Made by a program: the position numbers and the translations under genes. Shown piece after piece: positions 1-4,713 of a DNA stretch of 5,177 bases (the stretch's first letter is position 1; each line of letters opens with the position of its first letter). The notes below the pieces were generated by a model. The model was not told the origin of the DNA. It made no database searches and was given only the letters and a program-made list of their open reading frames with translations. Origin of the DNA: Desulfobacteraceae bacterium (lineage in GTDB: Bacteria; Desulfobacterota; Desulfobacteria; Desulfobacterales; Desulfobacteraceae); assembly GCA_030638935.1 (NCBI GenBank), contig DAOWDR010000623.1, forward strand, positions 1 to 5,177, written 5' to 3'.

Positions 1-130
1 CCTTTGCAATCCACTGGGACTGCTCCCACAGAGTTTCCCCGGGCGGTGGTGCCACGCCCCCCACAATGACATCTCCGACTTCCCCTTCAGCATGTCAGCT
101 TACCGTATAAATTATTTTTGATGTGCGCAT
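1..130 (-). CDS. Proline racemase-family protein with in-frame TGA (probable selenocysteine), 5' part only
   Basis: The ATG at 130-128 opens a frame that stays in register to the left edge (43 codons seen), apart from TGA at codon 12 (97-95). It reads MRTSKIIYTVS-U-HAEGEVG, then DVIVGGVAPPPGETLWEQ. The HAEGE-x(5)-VGG-x-PPPG pattern is the N-terminal signature of the proline racemase / hydroxyproline epimerase / trans-3-hydroxyproline dehydratase family. From memory, relatives carry Cys or Ala just before HAEGE, so the TGA falls where Cys is often found, the usual sign of selenocysteine. A ribosome site (AGGAG plus AAAGG) precedes the ATG, and no later ATG would preserve the motif. The catalytic residues lie outside the window, so racemase, epimerase and dehydratase cannot be told apart. 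It follows the dehydrogenase on the same strand by 80 bp with no obvious terminator, so co-transcription is likely. Alternatives are a TGC-to-TGA sequencing error or a nonsense mutation. Confidence 0.83.
41..59 (-). promoter_or_regulatory. GC-rich hairpin downstream of the UGA (alternative SECIS)
   Basis: In the mRNA, GGGCG-UG pairs with CA-C-CGCCC (one bulged C), leaving a GCAC apical loop with G first. The loop starts 42 nt after the UGA, slightly beyond the distance usual for bacterial SECIS elements. It is the most stable local fold by eye, but its GC content may only reflect the Gly/Pro-rich coding sequence. Confidence 0.25.
67..97 (-). promoter_or_regulatory. Candidate SECIS-like hairpin starting at the UGA codon
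   Basis: In the mRNA, UGACAU (97-92), which includes the UGA, pairs perfectly with AUGUCA (72-67). Inside it, CUGA (90-87) pairs with UCGG (78-75), with one G-U pair, leaving an 8-nt loop AGGGGAAG that has G at its second position. A base-paired UGA at the foot of the stem resembles the fdhF element of E. coli. The loop starts only 8 nt after UGA, closer than in characterised bacterial SECIS elements (about 16 nt or more, from memory), so this is a candidate only. A second GC-rich hairpin lies further downstream at 59-41. Confidence 0.4.
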
Positions 131-139
131 GACGTCCGG

Positions 140-149
140 CCTTTCTCCT
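140..149 (-). promoter_or_regulatory. Ribosome binding site of the selenoprotein candidate
   Basis: On the minus strand, AGGAGAAAGG precedes the ATG at 130. AGGAG is 14 nt away, which is long, while AAAGG is 9 nt away, which is normal. Its presence argues that translation starts upstream of the TGA and must pass through it. Confidence 0.6.
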
Positions 150-210
150 ATATTTTTTGTTTCAATTTTAATATCAGATCTTTGTTACCAGAAAAATGGA
201 CCATGTTTTT

Positions 211-1206
211 TCAAAGCTCTTTTTCCAGGACACCAGGGTTCACCGCATAGGGCAGGGTTCCGGTTTTGTAAAATTCAATGATATTTTCTGCTGCCATTCT
301 GGACATGCCGTTTCTGGCCTCCATGGTTCCGGATCCAACATGGGGAAGTACACAGACGGTTTCCATGGATAAAAGCGGGTTATTCTTTGCCATGGGCTCC
401 GGGTCTGTCACATCAAGACCGGCGCCCCAGATTTGTTTTGAAGAAAGGGCTTCAATCAAATCTGTTTCATTGTGAATGGCTCCCCGGGCAGTATTGATAA
501 AAATGGCATTGGGTTTCATTTGTTTAAAGATTTCCCAGTTAAAAAGCCCCTGGGTTTCACGGCTTAACACAGAATGGACCGACAGGACATCGCTTCTGGC
601 CAAAAGGTCCTCAAAATCGACCCAGGAAGCATTCAGATCTTTTTCCCCAACCGGGTTTGGTTGTCGGTTATGATAAATAATTTCCATGCCATAGGCATTT
701 TTGCAAAGCTTCGCCATTTTCATGCCGATCCGTCCCAGGCCGAAAATTCCCAGGGTTTTTCCCCTAAGTTCCATGCCAAGATTTCCCCTGGGTTTAAAAT
801 ATCCCCATTCCCCCTTTAAAATAGTTTTGTGGAGAAAAAACATCTTTCTTGCCGTGGCAATCATGAGGCCAAAGGCAATATCTGCGGTTGCCTCACTCAT
901 AACATCCGGTGTAAACCCAATGGGAATCTTAAGACGGGTGGCTTCCGCCACATTAATATTGTCATAACCAACCGCAAATTGGGAAATGATCTTAAGATGG
1001 CTGCATTTTTCAAGGAATTCTTTGGTAATCATATCACTTAAGGTGCACAGCAGGGCCTGGTGTTTCATTGAAAAATCAATGAGTTCTGACAAAGACATGG
1101 GCCTGTCCTTTGACCAAATGGTCAATTTAAACCCTGCTTGTTCCAGTAGTTTTATCCCAATGTCTGGAAATTGTCGGGATACCAGCACTTTTTTAGGTTC
1201 ACCCAT
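211..1206 (-). CDS. D-isomer-specific 2-hydroxyacid dehydrogenase, glyoxylate/hydroxypyruvate reductase-like
   Basis: A complete 331-residue cytosolic NAD(P)H-dependent dehydrogenase of the D-2-hydroxyacid family, which interconverts 2-oxoacids such as glyoxylate or hydroxypyruvate and D-2-hydroxyacids. The Rossmann motif GLGRIG is at 156-161. The catalytic triad is Arg241 (NTARG), Glu270 (DVTDPEP) and His289 (LPHVGSGT), spaced as in GyaR/GhrB-type enzymes. Arg181 after the second Rossmann strand (YHNR), where NAD-specific members have an acidic residue, suggests NADPH preference (inference). The start at 1206 is chosen because GGGAG lies 7 nt upstream and MGEPKKVLVSRQFP is a normal family N-terminus; an in-frame extension of 51 codons reads through the AT-rich promoter region and is not used. 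The stop is TGA. The racemase-like gene follows 80 bp downstream, so both may serve one hydroxyacid or imino/amino acid route. The exact substrate cannot be read from sequence. Confidence 0.95.
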   Translation of the reverse strand: MGEPKKVLVSRQFPDIGIKLLEQAGFKLTIWSKDRPMSLSELIDFSMKHQALLCTLSDMITKEFLEKCSHLKIISQFAVGYDNINVAEATRLKIPIGFTPDVMSEATADIAFGLMIATARKMFFLHKTILKGEWGYFKPRGNLGMELRGKTLGIFGLGRIGMKMAKLCKNAYGMEIIYHNRQPNPVGEKDLNASWVDFEDLLARSDVLSVHSVLSRETQGLFNWEIFKQMKPNAIFINTARGAIHNETDLIEALSSKQIWGAGLDVTDPEPMAKNNPLLSMETVCVLPHVGSGTMEARNGMSRMAAENIIEFYKTGTLPYAVNPGVLEKEL

Positions 1207-1213
1207 GGCGATT

Positions 1214-1220
1214 CTCCCTT
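1214..1220 (-). promoter_or_regulatory. Ribosome binding site deciding the dehydrogenase start
   Basis: AAGGGAG on the minus strand lies 7 nt before the ATG at 1206. This supports the short start over the upstream in-frame ATGs, which have no comparable site at the right distance. Confidence 0.75.
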
Positions 1221-1272
1221 TAAAAAATATCTGATTATTTCTTATAGAATTATTACCTGAGATATTTTTTAA
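1220..1272. repeat. 13-bp perfect inverted repeat in the dehydrogenase control region
   Basis: TTAAAAAATATCT (1220-1232) is exactly mirrored by AGATATTTTTTAA (1260-1272), with a 27-bp spacer. The arms flank the candidate -10 of the minus-strand promoter, and the inner arm abuts the dehydrogenase ribosome site. It could be a split operator, or an RNA hairpin if transcription starts upstream of 1272. AT-richness makes a chance match easier. Confidence 0.5.
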
Positions 1273-1278
1273 TGTCCA
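1249..1278 (-). promoter_or_regulatory. Candidate sigma70 promoter for the dehydrogenase operon
   Basis: On the minus strand, TGGACA (1278-1273, 5/6 to TTGACA) and AATAAT (1254-1249, 5/6 to TATAAT) are separated by 18 bp. Transcription would start near 1242, giving a leader of about 36 nt with a good ribosome site. Recognised by eye only. Confidence 0.45.
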
Positions 1279-1313
1279 TAAGCGTTTTCCAGGGGAGATA
1301 TTCTTAATAACTT

Positions 1314-1342
1314 TTGACGCTTTTTGTTGAATCAAGTACATT
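1314..1342 (+). promoter_or_regulatory. Candidate sigma70 promoter for the pseudouridine synthase
   Basis: TTGACG (1314-1319, 5/6) and TACATT (1337-1342, 4/6) have an ideal 17-bp spacer. The predicted start near 1349 falls at a small palindrome, TTTGCTGCAAA (1350-1360), which could be an operator but is short. The leader to the gene would be about 100 nt, enough to include the mini-ORF at 1404. Confidence 0.45.
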
Positions 1343-1403
1343 GCTTTTATTTGCTGCAAAAGAGTGGAAAATTGTCAGAAAGCCAAAAATTTAGGAGAAT
1401 GCC

Positions 1404-1454
1404 GTGTCAATTAACGAACAGACCGTATGGTCCATTATCCGTGTGGACCAATGA
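1404..1454 (+). CDS. Possible 16-codon leader peptide upstream of the pseudouridine synthase
   Basis: A GTG at 1404 with AGGAG 6 nt upstream (1393-1397) opens a 16-codon frame, MSINEQTVWSIIRVDQ, ending in TGA at 1452-1454. The stop overlaps the ATG at 1451 of the pseudouridine synthase (ATGA), the classic layout for translational coupling. The synthase starts themselves lack a convincing ribosome site, while this mini-ORF has a good one. No family is recognised. A competing reading is an ATG at 1399, too close to AGGAG, giving 22 other codons. It might also be the remnant of a longer N-terminus displaced by a frameshift. Confidence 0.4.
   Translation: MSINEQTVWSIIRVDQ
1421..1450 (+). promoter_or_regulatory. 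Alternative hairpins just before the pseudouridine synthase start
   Basis: TGGTCCA (1428-1434) pairs with TGGACCA (1444-1450) around a 9-nt loop, ending exactly before the ATG at 1451. GGTC within the first arm can instead pair with GACC at 1421-1424. The two folds are mutually exclusive and lie inside the mini-ORF, so ribosome position could choose between them. Function is inferred only. Confidence 0.35.
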
Positions 1455-2149
1455 AACCAATGGATAAAATTTATATTGCAGCCAGGGGAAAGGGATGGAT
1501 TTGTGTTGAAAAGCCTGCTGGTATCAGTGTGCACAATGATCCGGGCAAGGATATCTTGTCTATGGCAGCACAGTTTTTGTCAGACAAGACTCCAACCCAA
1601 GATTTGCTCCAGCCAGTCCATCGCCTGGATAAGGAGACCAGCGGCCTGTTGCTGCTGGCCACTGAACCGGACGCCCTGACCCGTTTGTCAGCACTGTTTG
1701 CCCGGGGTGAGGTTAAAAAAAAATATCTGGCCCTGGTCCATGGAAATTTTGATATACAGCAAAGGGAGGAGCGCCTCTGGGATAACCCTCTGTCAAAGGA
1801 GGCCGGGGGCAGAAACAACCCGGCAGGCAAGGGGAAAAAAATTGAGGCCATGACCCAATATAAGGTGCTTGAGCAAAGTGTTCACTATACCCTTCTGGAA
1901 ATTGGACTTTTAACCGGGCGTAAGCACCAGATACGGCGCCATGCAAAGCTTGCCGGTCATCCGGTCACAGGGGACAGCCGATACGGGTCCCAACGGTCCA
2001 TCCAGTTTTTAAGGGAAAAATGCAACTACCACCGCCTGGGTCTCCATGCTTTCCAGCTTACGTTCCAGGACCAGAATCAGTCAAGGGTCATCATCAGGTC
2101 GGCCATGATTCCTTTGGAAATGAATACCCTGTTAAAACAAGATTTGTGA
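1451..2149 (+). CDS. RluA-family RNA pseudouridine synthase
   Basis: A predicted cytosolic enzyme that isomerises specific uridines of rRNA or tRNA to pseudouridine. From the ATG at 1451 it has 232 residues. The active-site motif HRLDKETSG is at 57-65, with Asp60 as the catalytic aspartate, preceded by VEKPAGISVHND, the KPAG motif of the family. Further on come KKKYLALV, TGRKHQIRRHAKLAGHPVTGD (about 155-175) and RYG, the usual RluA/RsuA order. There is no N-terminal S4 domain, which fits the short RluA/TruC-type forms rather than RluC/RluD; the target base cannot be predicted. An ATG at 1427 would add 8 residues but has no ribosome site, and ATG 1460 is also possible. ATG 1451 is preferred because it overlaps the TGA of the upstream mini-ORF. 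The gene is transcribed towards yjbQ. Confidence 0.9.
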   Translation: MKPMDKIYIAARGKGWICVEKPAGISVHNDPGKDILSMAAQFLSDKTPTQDLLQPVHRLDKETSGLLLLATEPDALTRLSALFARGEVKKKYLALVHGNFDIQQREERLWDNPLSKEAGGRNNPAGKGKKIEAMTQYKVLEQSVHYTLLEIGLLTGRKHQIRRHAKLAGHPVTGDSRYGSQRSIQFLREKCNYHRLGLHAFQLTFQDQNQSRVIIRSAMIPLEMNTLLKQDL

Positions 2150-2150
2150 T

Positions 2151-2172
2151 ACCCTTGGGTCATGGGAAGGGT
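2151..2172. terminator. Weak inverted repeat between the convergent genes
   Basis: ACCCTT (2151-2156) and AAGGGT (2167-2172) can form a 6-bp stem with a 10-nt loop, filling almost all of the 23-bp gap between the synthase and yjbQ stops. There is no T-run on either side, so a bidirectional terminator is only a possibility. Confidence 0.25.
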
Positions 2173-2568
2173 CTAAGAATCGGCCATAATTTTCACATTG
2201 ACCCGCCGGGTTCTCGGACCGTCAAATTCGCAGAAAAATATCCCCTGCCAGGTGCCCAGGACCAGGGAGCCCTTTTCAAGGGGAATCAATTCCGAGGGTC
2301 CAAAGAGGCTGACTTTGATGTGGGCAGCGGAATTGCCTTCCATGTGCTTGAAATGGTCATCCCAGGGGATAAGCCTGTTGATGGTATTTAAGATATCAAT
2401 TTCAACGGCAGGATCGGCATTCTCGTTGATGGTAATCGCTCCCGTGGTGTGCATGGAGCAGACATGGACCAGGCCGTTTTGGATCTTGGACTCTTCAACC
2501 ACTTGCCGCACCTGGGCTGTGATATCGACCATCTGGGTTCTTGCGTTGGTTTTAACACAAATCTGCAT
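2173..2568 (-). CDS. yjbQ: YjbQ/UPF0047 family protein (secondary thiamine-phosphate synthase type)
   Basis: A complete 131-residue small cytosolic protein of the YjbQ family. It shows HTTGAITINEN (40-50), ADPAVEIDIL (51-60), His75 in the HMEGNS stretch, His83, and the signature segment ending LGTWQGI (104-110), followed by FDGPR (115-119). The conserved histidines His40, His75 and His83 are the probable metal or phosphate ligands of the trimeric family fold. E. coli YjbQ has been reported to replace thiamine-phosphate synthase ThiE weakly; the main role is not settled. ATG 2568 is chosen because AGGAGG lies 5 nt upstream; a GTG at 2574 in the same frame overlaps that ribosome site and cannot be the start. 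The stop is TAG. It lies 105 bp downstream of transketolase on the same strand and may share its transcript or use its own promoter. Confidence 0.93.
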   Translation of the reverse strand: MQICVKTNARTQMVDITAQVRQVVEESKIQNGLVHVCSMHTTGAITINENADPAVEIDILNTINRLIPWDDHFKHMEGNSAAHIKVSLFGPSELIPLEKGSLVLGTWQGIFFCEFDGPRTRRVNVKIMADS

Positions 2569-2573
2569 AACCA

Positions 2574-2579
2574 CCTCCT
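2574..2579 (-). promoter_or_regulatory. Ribosome binding site of yjbQ
   Basis: A perfect AGGAGG on the minus strand, 5 nt before ATG 2568. It excludes the in-frame GTG at 2574 as start. Confidence 0.85.
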
Positions 2580-2596
2580 ATATAAATATTTAGAGG

Positions 2597-2605
2597 ATTG
2601 TACCA
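2597..2605 (-). promoter_or_regulatory. Candidate extended -10 promoter for yjbQ
   Basis: TGGTACAAT on the minus strand matches the extended -10 form TGn plus TACAAT (5/6). No good -35 is seen at 16-18 bp, as is usual for extended -10 promoters. Transcription would start near 2590, giving a leader of about 22 nt that contains the AGGAGG. Confidence 0.35.
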
Positions 2606-2622
2606 CCATCTTCATGGGAGTG

Positions 2623-2658
2623 CTGTCAGCCGGGAACTTAGGGTTCACCGGCTGACAG
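2623..2658 (-). terminator. Long stable hairpin between transketolase and yjbQ
   Basis: CTGTCAGCCGG (2623-2633) pairs perfectly with CCGGCTGACAG (2648-2658). The inner GAAC (2634-2637) and GTTC (2643-2646) extend this to a 15-bp stem with one bulged base and a 5-nt loop. It begins 15 bp after the transketolase stop. No T-run follows on the minus strand, so it may be a factor-assisted terminator or an mRNA-stabilising 3' structure rather than a classical intrinsic terminator. Confidence 0.6.
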
Positions 2659-2673
2659 TTGACCTTTGGCTAT

Positions 2674-4683
2674 TTATTCTTTTACAAGATCCAGGGCATT
2701 TTTCACTATATTTTCAGTGGAAAATCCATACTCTTTGAGCACGGTTCCTCCGGGTGCTGAGGCACCGAATTTATCAATACCAATGATCTTGCCGTTCATT
2801 CCCACATACTTGTGCCATCCCATGCTGATTCCTGCTTCAACAGCAAGTCTTTTTGTCACATTGGAAGGCAGAATTCTTTCCTGGTAGGGGGCTGGAGATT
2901 TTTCAAACATCTCCCAGGAAGGCATGGAGACAACAGAGGCTGTAATCTTGTGTTCTTTTTCAAGAATCAGGGCTGCTTCCACACAGATATGCACCTCAGA
3001 CCCTGATGCCAGGAGCAGCAGGTCCGCCTTTTTGCCCGCATCTTTGACTGTGTAGGCACCATGGTGGAACTCTCCATCCCTTTGGGACACATCCAGAGTG
3101 GGCAGCTTTTGACGGCTCAGGATCAGGGCTGTGGGAGAATTTACAGTTGTCAGGGCCTGTTTCCAGGCAAAGGCTGTTTCATTGGCATCAGCCGGCCGGA
3201 TTACGGTAAGGCCGGGAATGGCTCGCAGGGATGCCAGGTGTTCCACTGGCTGGTGGGTGGGACCATCTTCCCCCACGGCAACCGAGTCATGGGTAAACAC
3301 ATAGATAATGGGCAGTTTCATCAGGCTTGCCACCCGGACGGCCCCCCGCATATAGTCGGCAAAGACCAGGAAGGTTCCTCCATAGGGACGGATTCCCGAG
3401 TGGAGGTACATGCCGGACATAATGGCAGCCATGGCATGCTCCCTGACACCAAACCGGATATTTCTACCCTCCCAGGCATCTTTCTGGAACACAGAGGCAT
3501 TGTCCAAATAGGTTTTGTTGGATGGTGCCAGGTCGGCTGATCCGCCCATTAGTGCGGGCAGGTTATCGGCAATGGCATTCAGCACCTTTCCCGATGCTGC
3601 CCGGGTTGCCACTGGCCCGTCTTCAACCTTAAAAACCGGAATGTTTGAATCCCAGCCCTGGGTCAAAAACCCGGAGATCGCATCCACAAAAAGGGCTGCC
3701 TGATCGGGATATTCACTTTTATATCCGTTAAAAATTGCCTGCCAGGAATCTTCAAACCCTTCCCCAAAGATCAGGGCTTTTCTGCAATCTTCCAACACCT
3801 CGTCCGGCACATGAAATGTTTTGTCCGAAGGCACCCCGTAAAACTCTTTGACCAAACGAATTTCCTCTTCCCCCAAGGGCGAACCGTGGGCATCCGAGGA
3901 ATCCTGTTTGTTTGGGCTGCCATAGGCGATATGGGTTGCAACCTTGACCAGAGTGGGCCGTGCCACGGCATCCTTACCCGCCTGGATGGCCTTTTGAATT
4001 TCCTCCAGATCATTGCCGTCGGCAACTTCGACCACATGCCAGTTCATGGCCTCAAACTTTGCCTTTACATTTTCCGTAACGGCAATATCGGTACGGCCTT
4101 CAATGGTGATGGAGTTGTCATCGTAAATCAGGATCATTTTTCCAAGACCCAGGTGGCCTGCAAGGGAGACAGCTTCCATGGCCACACCTTCCATGAGGTC
4201 CCCATCACCGCACATGGCATAGGTGTGGTGGTTTATTAACTCTCCGTCTTCCATATTAAACCTTGCTGCCAAATGACGTTCGGCAATGGCCATGCCGATG
4301 GCATTGGCAACCCCCTGGCCCAGGGGGCCTGTGGTGGTTTCAACTCCGGGGGTGTCTCCGTACTCGGGGTGGCCTGGTGTTCTGGATCCCCATTGTCTAA
4401 AGTCTTTCAGGTCATCCAGCTTCAGCCCATACCCGAATAAATACAGTAGGCTGTAAAGCAGGGAAGATGCGTGGCCCCCGGACAGGACAAAGCGATCCCT
4501 GTCAATCCAGGCCGGATTTTTTGGGCTATGCTTCAAAAAGCGTTTGAACAGCACGTAGGCCACTGGTGCAAGCCCCATGGGCGCACCGGGATGACCTGAA
4601 TTTGCTTTTTGAACAGCGTCCATGCAAAGGGTACGAATGGTGTTGACGGTTAATTGGTCAATTTTTTCTCTGGCATCTGCCAT
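2674..4683 (-). CDS. tkt: Transketolase
   Basis: A complete 669-residue thiamine-diphosphate- and metal-dependent enzyme that moves two-carbon ketol units between sugar phosphates in the non-oxidative pentose phosphate pathway; cytosolic homodimer. The length is standard. The N-terminal diphosphate-binding domain shows His31 (HPGAPMG), His71, GPLGQG (119-124), the metal motif GDGDLMEG (159-166) with Asn190, and His266 (AHGSPLG). The pyrimidine-binding domain shows Arg361, Ser388 (SADLAPSN), the cofactor-activating Glu415 in REHAM, Phe441, His465, His477 (GPTHQP) and Arg524. The C-terminal domain runs from about 540 to the end. All key residues expected from the E. coli enzyme are present. AGGAG lies 9 nt before the ATG at 4683. 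The radical SAM gene ends only 30 bp upstream on the same strand, so read-through is likely; the stop is TAA, followed by a strong hairpin. Confidence 0.98.
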   Translation of the reverse strand: MADAREKIDQLTVNTIRTLCMDAVQKANSGHPGAPMGLAPVAYVLFKRFLKHSPKNPAWIDRDRFVLSGGHASSLLYSLLYLFGYGLKLDDLKDFRQWGSRTPGHPEYGDTPGVETTTGPLGQGVANAIGMAIAERHLAARFNMEDGELINHHTYAMCGDGDLMEGVAMEAVSLAGHLGLGKMILIYDDNSITIEGRTDIAVTENVKAKFEAMNWHVVEVADGNDLEEIQKAIQAGKDAVARPTLVKVATHIAYGSPNKQDSSDAHGSPLGEEEIRLVKEFYGVPSDKTFHVPDEVLEDCRKALIFGEGFEDSWQAIFNGYKSEYPDQAALFVDAISGFLTQGWDSNIPVFKVEDGPVATRAASGKVLNAIADNLPALMGGSADLAPSNKTYLDNASVFQKDAWEGRNIRFGVREHAMAAIMSGMYLHSGIRPYGGTFLVFADYMRGAVRVASLMKLPIIYVFTHDSVAVGEDGPTHQPVEHLASLRAIPGLTVIRPADANETAFAWKQALTTVNSPTALILSRQKLPTLDVSQRDGEFHHGAYTVKDAGKKADLLLLASGSEVHICVEAALILEKEHKITASVVSMPSWEMFEKSPAPYQERILPSNVTKRLAVEAGISMGWHKYVGMNGKIIGIDKFGASAPGGTVLKEYGFSTENIVKNALDLVKE

Positions 4684-4692
4684 CTTAATATT

Positions 4693-4697
4693 CTCCT
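4693..4697 (-). promoter_or_regulatory. Ribosome binding site of transketolase
   Basis: AGGAG on the minus strand, 9 nt before ATG 4683, within the 30-bp gap after the radical SAM gene. No promoter or terminator fits into this gap, supporting an operon. Confidence 0.75.
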
Positions 4698-4713
4698 GTA
4701 ATTTAATTTGGTG

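Noticed and set aside
95..97. The racemase-like gene as a plain pseudogene
   Set aside because: The single interruption is a TGA at a Cys-prone position, the remaining visible sequence is intact, and the upstream start and ribosome site are preserved. Not fully excluded without the rest of the gene.
131..210. A promoter within the AT-rich gap before the racemase-like gene
   Set aside because: Several TA-rich -10-like strings exist, but none has a convincing -35 at proper spacing; read-through from the dehydrogenase gene is simpler.
184..213. The TGA stop of the dehydrogenase as another selenocysteine codon
   Set aside because: Only about eight codons follow before TAA, with no family similarity, and the protein is already full length.
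1207..1359. A 51-codon N-terminal extension of the dehydrogenase frame starting at 1359
   Set aside because: It reads through AT-rich promoter sequence and the inverted repeat, has no family-like residues, and a good ribosome site supports ATG 1206.
2147..2175. The TGA stop of the pseudouridine synthase as a selenocysteine codon
   Set aside because: The frame closes after eight codons, with no recognisable continuation.
2569..2574. GTG at 2574 as the start of yjbQ
   Set aside because: It overlaps the AGGAGG ribosome site that serves ATG 2568.
3061..4239. Long plus-strand open frames opposite transketolase (for example 3061-3540 and 3811-4239)
   Set aside because: They are antisense shadows of a fully recognised transketolase and contain no known motifs or ribosome sites.
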